Shown here piece after piece: positions 16,104 through 21,180 of a DNA stretch of 21,180 bases (its first letter is position 1; every line of letters starts with the position of its first letter). Source of the DNA: Anaerolineaceae bacterium UBA6105 (GTDB lineage Bacteria > Chloroflexota > Anaerolineae > Anaerolineales > Anaerolineaceae); contig DIWN01000018.1 of the NCBI GenBank assembly GCA_002423495.1, positions 1-21,180 on the forward strand, in the 5' to 3' direction. Under the pieces are notes generated by a model, which searched no databases, had not been told where the DNA came from, and worked only from the letters and a program-made list of their open reading frames with translations. The position numbers and the translations under genes are program-made.

Positions 16104-16109
16104 ATTATA
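16104..16109 (-). promoter_or_regulatory. candidate -10 element of the K2 kinase gene
   Basis: Minus strand TATAAT preceded by CCGGT, 60 nt upstream of the ATG at 16044, with no clear -35. Downstream in the leader are a purine-rich GGAAGGGGAAG (16072-16082) and a hairpin with arms GTCTGC and GCAGGC (16056-16072). Confidence 0.45.
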
Positions 16110-16153
16110 ACCGGATAAAATTTCTACAACCGCCGAAAAGCAGCGATAATTGT

Positions 16154-19100
16154 TTAGGGTGCAGGTATTACACAACGAAAGCCGAAGATGTTGAAGGCTT
16201 CAGAAGGAGAAAATCCACCCCATCGGACAGTTGTTCGTAAACTAAACCGATTCTCGTTCCAAACTCCACCACGAAGCACTTTGTAATCTCCACTGGTTGG
16301 ACCAAGAGGATTGCTTGCTGGTGAATAATTGTAATATTCCCTGTTGTACCAATCTGAAACCCATTCCCAAACATTGCCTGCCATGTCCAGCGCGCCATAA
16401 GGGCTTGCGCCTTCCGGGTAACTACCCACCGGCGCCGTGTCGGCGTAACCATCGTTTACTGCTGTATCCTTCCAGTCGAACTCGCAGTTGGTGTCGCAAA
16501 AGTTAGCTTTACTTCCGTCAATTTCCTCTCCCCAGGGATAGGTTCTGCCATCCGTTCCCCGGGCAGCTTTCTCCCATTCAGCCTCGGTAGGTAAACGTCC
16601 GCCAGCCCAGGTGCAATAGTCCTGGGCGTCAATCCAATTGACCCAGGTTACCGGATAATCCGCATAGCTTGGATTGTTGTAGTAACTCTCGCGTGTGTGA
16701 GATGTGGTATCGTCTGGAATATCACATTTGCCTGCTTTCACGCATTTTTTGTATTGCGCGTTGCTGACCTCATATTTGTCTATATAGAATGCGTCCAGAT
16801 AAACCTCGTGAACAGGTTCTTCATCATCATTTCCGATGGTACCGCCCATTATGAAGCTGCCAGCCGGCACGAAAACCATTTCCATGCCATCATATTCTCT
16901 GAAACTTGACACAGTAGGTTCTGGAGTAGTCGTTGGTGATGGGGCTGCTGACGTTGGCGTTGGTTCAGGGACAAGAGCAAGGTTCTCAATATTAGTTTTG
17001 GTCGTGCTCAATTCTGAGGTTTCAGGCGTCAGGATGCAGCGAAAACCGATGTCGTAGCCTGAGAGGTTGGGTTCGCCGTAGAAGCGGTAGGCTGAACGAA
17101 TGTCGGAAGGCAGGTCAAAATAATTACCGCCACGGATTACGCGGTAAGGAGAAGTGTAAAGGACAACCGGATTATAAACATTATAAGTTCCATAGGGCTC
17201 GAACCCATCCCTAACCCATTCCCAAACGTTGCCGGCCATATCCATGGCGCCATAAGGGCTGGCACCCAAGGGATAGGAGCCAACTGCGGTCGTGTCGCCC
17301 ATGCTCAGGTCGTAATTGGCCAGGCTGTAGTCGGGGATCTCATTGCCCCAGGGATATTCTCTGTTATCCGAGTTGCGGGCGGCTTTTTCCCACTGGGCTT
17401 CAGTCGGAAGATCTCCTCCCACCCATCGACAATAATCCTGTGCCTGGAACCAGGTCACATAAACCACAGGGTAATTCGCGTAGGACGCGTTTCCAAAATA
17501 ATCCTCTCTTGTGTAGGAACTTGTTTTGCTTGGTGCATCACAAGCTCCCTCAGACACACACTGCGCGTATTTCACGTTAGTCACTTCGTATTTGTCGAAC
17601 CAGTAAGAGTCCAAATAAATTAGCCGAACGGGTTTTTCATCTTCATCCCCGGTTATGCTGCCCATTTCAAAACTGCCCTCAGGCACGTAGACCATCTCCA
17701 TTCCATCCCGTTTCCTGAAACTCGCTTCAGCTGTATCAGCGGTTGGTGTTTGGGATTGGGAAGCCTGAGTTTCCGTCCCTGGTTCGGCTTGAGGGGGAAA
17801 GATTTTGTGTCGGAAGTTCAGGAAAACTGTCAGAAGTGATACCAACCCCAAGCCGATCAAGAGTGGAAGGACGATTTTGTTCTTTTTCCGCGCCTCACCG
17901 CCAGAAGGCTGGCTGGTTATTGCGGACCTTTGATCCGCAGCCTGGAGGTCGGTTGGTGGCAAGTCCTTAATTTTGGACCTGGTACCGGGTAAGGCTGGTG
18001 GGATAGTGGCAGTCTCCGCATTGACAGGATGGAAGTCAGCCAACGGTTTGGAATTATCCTTGCCGGATTTAACTTCGGATTTTTGTGTTTGAGATTTTGG
18101 CCTGGATGGGCTTTTGGAAGGTTTTTCAACCTCAGTCACCGCTGGTGCTACTTCTTTAGCGGGTGAGCTTGGTGCAATGTCTTTTTGCGAGATCTCAGGC
18201 GCGGGAGGTTTGGGTTCGATCACCGGCTTTGCAGGTGGTGTCTGTTGAGCGGGTTTGAGCGCCTGGCTTTGTGGCGCGGTGCGGCGCTCCGCTTGCCTGA
18301 CCAACTGTTCAAAGGTAACTTCTCCGGGAGCAAGCGGCTTTGGAAGTTCACTGATCACATCGGTTTGACTGGAGGACTCAGTTTTGTCCGCTTTTTTCTT
18401 TTTGTTCTCGAGTGCCGCCCTGGTGGCCATCAGGAAGTCATTCATGGTCTGATAACGGTCGCTGGGGTTTTTTGCCAGGGCGATGGTGAGAAGATCTGCC
18501 AGATTCTCGGGGAGGGACTGGCTGAAAACCGGTGCTTCAAGCACATGGCGGGTGAGGACGTGTTCGTACGTATCACCGTCAAACAGAATTTCGCCAGTCA
18601 GGGCTTCATAAAACACGCAAGCAAGGCTATAGACATCCGCGGCAGGGGAAAGGTTTCCGGTGGATTGCCAGAGCTCAGGCGGAATGTAATAGGGGGAGCC
18701 GGCAAATTGGTTGAAGGAGTTAGTGGTATCCGGGGAGCCTTGCTGGATGGATTTCACCACGCCAAAATCGCTGATAGCAATGTAGCCGTTTTGGCTGTAG
18801 AGGATGTTAGCGGGCTTGACATCGCGATGAATCAACCCAATTTTGTGACCGGCTTCCAGTCCCCGGGCAACCTGGCTTAGCATCCGAACAGCATCTGTGA
18901 GGGGCAAAGGACCACCGGCCTGGATTTTTTGTTCAAGGCTGCCGTCGTCAAAATACTGCATGGCGATGTAAATCTGACCGTCCAGATCCCCAACCTCAAA
19001 GAGCTGCACCACGTTTGGATGCGAGACCCTGGCCATCAAGCGGGCTTCACGCTTAAAAGATTCGATGAACTTCAGGTCAGATTTATATTGTTCGTGGAGA

Positions 19101-19207
19101 ACTTTGAGCGCGACAACGCGGTCGAGGGACGTATCGTTGGCACGATAAACGGTTCCAAAACCGCCGTGTCCAACTTCTTCGAGGATTTCAAATTTCCCCA
19201 AATGCAT
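16154..19207 (-). CDS. transmembrane Ser/Thr kinase with two FGE-like (SUMF1-fold) domains (K3)
   Basis: A 1017-aa receptor-like kinase. Residues 1-267 hold a complete Hanks kinase: G-loop GHGGFG (13-18), K35, E54, HRDVKPAN (D129, N134), DFG (147-149), GSPYYIPPE. A Lys/Pro-rich linker follows (268-443), with KPLAPGEVTFEQLVRQ at 290-305. A membrane helix lies at about 445-463. Outside are two tandem domains of the formylglycine-generating-enzyme fold (about 503-725 and 773-1013), joined by a Thr/Pro stalk. Both show the family blocks DGMEMV, DKYEV, LPTEAxWEKAAR, YPWG, SPYGAxDMAGNVWEWV, RGG and GFRC. The two copies resemble each other, which points to internal duplication. Neither has the two catalytic Cys expected after RGG (here RGGNYFDLPSD and RGGVWNENRFS), so they are probably ligand-binding. 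I chose the ATG at 19207, which has GAGGAAC upstream; a GTG at 19246 is possible but less likely. Confidence 0.9.
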   Translation of the reverse strand: MHLGKFEILEEVGHGGFGTVYRANDTSLDRVVALKVLHEQYKSDLKFIESFKREARLMARVSHPNVVQLFEVGDLDGQIYIAMQYFDDGSLEQKIQAGGPLPLTDAVRMLSQVARGLEAGHKIGLIHRDVKPANILYSQNGYIAISDFGVVKSIQQGSPDTTNSFNQFAGSPYYIPPELWQSTGNLSPAADVYSLACVFYEALTGEILFDGDTYEHVLTRHVLEAPVFSQSLPENLADLLTIALAKNPSDRYQTMNDFLMATRAALENKKKKADKTESSSQTDVISELPKPLAPGEVTFEQLVRQAERRTAPQSQALKPAQQTPPAKPVIEPKPPAPEISQKDIAPSSPAKEVAPAVTEVEKPSKSPSRPKSQTQKSEVKSGKDNSKPLADFHPVNAETATIPPALPGTRSKIKDLPPTDLQAADQRSAITSQPSGGEARKKNKIVLPLLIGLGLVSLLTVFLNFRHKIFPPQAEPGTETQASQSQTPTADTAEASFRKRDGMEMVYVPEGSFEMGSITGDEDEKPVRLIYLDSYWFDKYEVTNVKYAQCVSEGACDAPSKTSSYTREDYFGNASYANYPVVYVTWFQAQDYCRWVGGDLPTEAQWEKAARNSDNREYPWGNEIPDYSLANYDLSMGDTTAVGSYPLGASPYGAMDMAGNVWEWVRDGFEPYGTYNVYNPVVLYTSPYRVIRGGNYFDLPSDIRSAYRFYGEPNLSGYDIGFRCILTPETSELSTTKTNIENLALVPEPTPTSAAPSPTTTPEPTVSSFREYDGMEMVFVPAGSFIMGGTIGNDDEEPVHEVYLDAFYIDKYEVSNAQYKKCVKAGKCDIPDDTTSHTRESYYNNPSYADYPVTWVNWIDAQDYCTWAGGRLPTEAEWEKAARGTDGRTYPWGEEIDGSKANFCDTNCEFDWKDTAVNDGYADTAPVGSYPEGASPYGALDMAGNVWEWVSDWYNREYYNYSPASNPLGPTSGDYKVLRGGVWNENRFSLRTTVRWGGFSPSEAFNIFGFRCVIPAP

Positions 19208-19208
19208 G

Positions 19209-19229
19209 CCAGTTCCTCTGGTTTTCCAG
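19209..19229 (-). promoter_or_regulatory. leader with two mutually exclusive 4-bp hairpins around the K3 ribosome binding site
   Basis: Minus strand reads CTGG-AAAA-CCAG-AGGAA-CTGG, then C and ATG. The middle CCAG can pair with either CTGG. The upstream pairing leaves AGGAA free, while the downstream pairing puts AGGAA in the loop. The stems are only 4 bp, so any regulatory effect is speculative. Confidence 0.25.
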
Positions 19230-19262
19230 TGGGATTTTGCTCTCACTAAGTTTTATTGCGCA

Positions 19263-19268
19263 ATTATA
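19263..19268 (-). promoter_or_regulatory. candidate -10 element of the K3 kinase gene
   Basis: Minus strand TATAAT preceded by AAAGG, 56 nt upstream of the ATG at 19207, in the 93-nt gap after the NHL-protein gene. No clear -35 hexamer is present. Confidence 0.45.
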
Positions 19269-19300
19269 CCTTTATGCGTTCTCCAAAAGCCCAACAAATT

Positions 19301-21180
19301 TCAGTCAGGCGGTTGGAAAAGCAGCAGGGTGTTGCTGGTGGCGTCGGAAACCCAAACCTTGCCGTCTGCAGTGCTGGCGATGCCGCTGATGACGCCCATC
19401 AGGTAGCTGTTGTCAAAGCCGCCCCACAAAACTTTGAAGTTGCCTTCACTTTCGAAGCCAATCACGCGCCCGCGGTCGGGATCCGTGATGTATACGTTGC
19501 CGTTTTGATCCAGCGCCAGGAAGGGTTTGTTTTCCAGGGTGTCCGAGCTCCAGGCGTCCACTTCCCACAAGAGGGCTGAGCGGAACTGAAGCCCGGTTGG
19601 GTCAGACTCAAAGACCTGCACGCGGTAATTCCAGGTGTCGGCGATGTAAATTTTGCCATCCGCACTGATCTCAATCCCGACAGGTTCGTCCAGGTTGCCG
19701 GCTTCAAGCCCTAAGCTGCCGAATTGGGTCAGATAGGTGCCGTTCGCATCAAAGACAACCACGCGCTGTTTGCCGGTGTCGGTCACGAAGACGCGCCCGT
19801 TCTCATCCAGGGCGATCCCGCGGGGACCCCAGAAGCCATCCGGCAGACCGTTGACTTCAAAGACACTCCACATACGCAGGAACTGCCCATCAGGTGTGAA
19901 GACCTGGATGCGATGGTTCCATGTGTCTGCTACATAAACGTTCCCATCAGGACCAACCGCGACACCCCAGGGTTCGTTCATGAGCCCTCCGGGGATTGCT
20001 CCATCCATCACATTGCCGTAGCCGCCAAAGGCATTCAGGAACAAGCCCTGCGCGTCAAGGTGGACAACGCGATGATTGCGCGAGTCCGCCACGAACAGGC
20101 TGCCATCCGCAGCGATGGCGATATCGCGGGGGGCGTTGAAGATGCTCTCGCCCGCGTAATTGATGACGCTCAAGGGCTCAAGACTGATGGTATTACCGGC
20201 GTAAGGGTCCACACGCGGTTCTTCCGGTTCGGGGCTGACGCCGTATTCCCAGATCATCGCGGCGACATCTTTTTTGATGTACATGCGGGCGGTGTCGCTG
20301 GGGGACCAGGTGGCGAGGGTCAGCGAGGGGTTATTGAAGGCGATGGCGTACTCAGTGTAGTCGCGATTGAACCAAACTTGCCAGATGGCAGAGCGTTTGG
20401 CGGGGTCTTTCCAATCGCGCAGGACGCTCGCGAGAGTCCAGTCGCGATAAAGGGATTCGTTTGGCCACCACATGCGCTTGTAATCATAGCGGTAGTAGCC
20501 ATCGCGCACCACCGGTTCGATTTTTGAAAAATTGGAGGATCCAACCACAATGATGGGGGAGTCCTGCAAGGATTTTGAGACGTTGGTGTCAAAATCGACC
20601 TTGTTGGGATAGTCGCGCATGTACCACCAATAGGGGTAGCGCACGTCGTTGTCGTAGGCGACCTTGATGGTTTTGTCGCCATAAAGCCGTTTTGAGATGG
20701 TTTCGATCTGCTCGACGGTGTCTTTCATGTCGCGGGTGGAATGCGCGTAGACAAGGAGCTCCATGGCGTTGTCGTAATTGATGTAGGCGGCGCGGTAGGC
20801 TGTTCGGGCTGTCTGCAGGCTGAGCAAACCGAAGAATGCCAGCAGAGCGGCTTTCCAGAAGTTAGCGCCCCCCCAGTTTTTTAGCAGGGCGAACAAGCCG
20901 GCGCCAGCGCCCAGAGTGCCCACCAGGGCGAGCAGGAAATCGCTGGTTGCCTGGAGCTGGAGCAAGTCTTTCCCCTGGAAGGGCGGCTCAGTGCCCAGCA
21001 GGCTGCCGAGCAAACTGCCAAAGGCAATGAAGAAAACAGCGCTCAACAGCAAAACCAACCAGCCGTGCTTTTCGCGCACCTCCTGCCAGTTGATTTTCTC
21101 GATCAGGTAGCCCAAAGCCCAGCCGGTGGTCAGGATCATAGGCATGGTGATGTGCGTGGTCAGCCAGGGCATGCGTTCGC
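19301..21180 (-). CDS. polytopic membrane protein with C-terminal NHL propeller (Agl23/TIGR03663-like), 5' end outside window
   Basis: C-terminal part of a larger protein. The frame stays open to the right edge (codons before the ATG at 21172 show no stop), so the true start lies beyond 21180. About 625 residues are visible. There are roughly four membrane segments (numbered from that ATG: about 7-26, 37-60, 76-98 and 104-128). A soluble extracytoplasmic region follows (130-340), with RYPYWWYMRDYP at 179-190. Residues 342-621 are about six NHL-type repeats with the recurring patterns NxPxGIAxDxxGxxYVADTxNxRVQVF, enough for a closed beta propeller. The membrane part plus the WWYMRD-type stretch recall the glycosyltransferase-39-like family TIGR03663 (Agl23, linked to surface glycosylation), but the catalytic N-terminus is not visible, so this is an inference. 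The propeller probably binds sugar or protein outside the cell. The K3 gene follows after 93 nt. Confidence 0.75.
   Translation of the reverse strand, partial: ERMPWLTTHITMPMILTTGWALGYLIEKINWQEVREKHGWLVLLLSAVFFIAFGSLLGSLLGTEPPFQGKDLLQLQATSDFLLALVGTLGAGAGLFALLKNWGGANFWKAALLAFFGLLSLQTARTAYRAAYINYDNAMELLVYAHSTRDMKDTVEQIETISKRLYGDKTIKVAYDNDVRYPYWWYMRDYPNKVDFDTNVSKSLQDSPIIVVGSSNFSKIEPVVRDGYYRYDYKRMWWPNESLYRDWTLASVLRDWKDPAKRSAIWQVWFNRDYTEYAIAFNNPSLTLATWSPSDTARMYIKKDVAAMIWEYGVSPEPEEPRVDPYAGNTISLEPLSVINYAGESIFNAPRDIAIAADGSLFVADSRNHRVVHLDAQGLFLNAFGGYGNVMDGAIPGGLMNEPWGVAVGPDGNVYVADTWNHRIQVFTPDGQFLRMWSVFEVNGLPDGFWGPRGIALDENGRVFVTDTGKQRVVVFDANGTYLTQFGSLGLEAGNLDEPVGIEISADGKIYIADTWNYRVQVFESDPTGLQFRSALLWEVDAWSSDTLENKPFLALDQNGNVYITDPDRGRVIGFESEGNFKVLWGGFDNSYLMGVISGIASTADGKVWVSDATSNTLLLFQPPD

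Noticed and set aside
16154..17701. Active formylglycine-generating enzyme (sulfatase maturation)
   Set aside because: Both FGE-like domains lack the catalytic Cys pair after RGG and no sulfatase gene is present in the window.
19724..20527. Plus-strand open frame of 267 codons inside the NHL-protein gene
   Set aside because: It lies antisense to clear NHL repeats; the translation is low in domain signal and is a by-product of GC-rich codon use.

Overview
The window most likely comes from an Anaerolineae-type member of the Chloroflexota. This is inferred from gene content, not from a marker gene. The clues are Thr/Pro-rich extracytoplasmic stalks, paired lipoproteins with NBR1-type FW Ig-like domains, a membrane glycosyltransferase-like protein ending in an NHL propeller, and Hanks-type kinases fused to formylglycine-enzyme-like (FGE-like) domains. 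Coding density is high. Nearly all genes lie on the minus strand; one glycoside hydrolase is on the plus strand. No tRNA, rRNA, CRISPR array or insertion sequence was seen.

Left part (1-6761, all minus). In transcription order this holds an ABC-2 exporter operon (ATPase, permease, permease; the two junctions are 8-nt overlaps), a candidate terminator, and two FW-domain lipoproteins. The second lipoprotein has a good TTGACA-17-GACAAT promoter and is followed 10 nt later by queG (epoxyqueuosine reductase). The left edge cuts an AT-rich DNA methyltransferase gene that differs in composition from its neighbours and may be part of a horizontally acquired restriction-modification unit.

Middle (6762-8889). 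A 340-nt divergent intergenic region with a perfect 6-bp dyad precedes a cytoplasmic family 2 glycoside hydrolase (plus strand). This gene converges on the kinase cluster across a short region with a candidate bidirectional terminator.

Right part (8940-21180, all minus). Three consecutive genes encode transmembrane Ser/Thr kinases whose N-terminal kinase domains are closely similar and catalytically complete. Their extracytoplasmic modules are unrelated: two FGE-like domains lacking the catalytic cysteines (K3); a FecR-like region, a Thr/Pro stalk and an InlB-B-type repeat (K2); and an entire family 5 extracellular solute-binding protein (K1). Upstream of them is the C-terminal part of a polytopic membrane protein with an NHL propeller.

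The three kinases look like a tandemly amplified receptor array: one signalling engine, three swapped sensors. Two things support treating them as a system. First, a short motif just after the kinase domain (KPxxxGx[I/V][T/S]Fxx[L/I]VR) is kept in all three although the surrounding linkers have diverged. Second, the leaders match: each gene has a perfect TATAAT 56-60 nt upstream of its ATG and a small hairpin next to the start codon. The kinase-solute-binding-protein fusion is the most unusual protein here.
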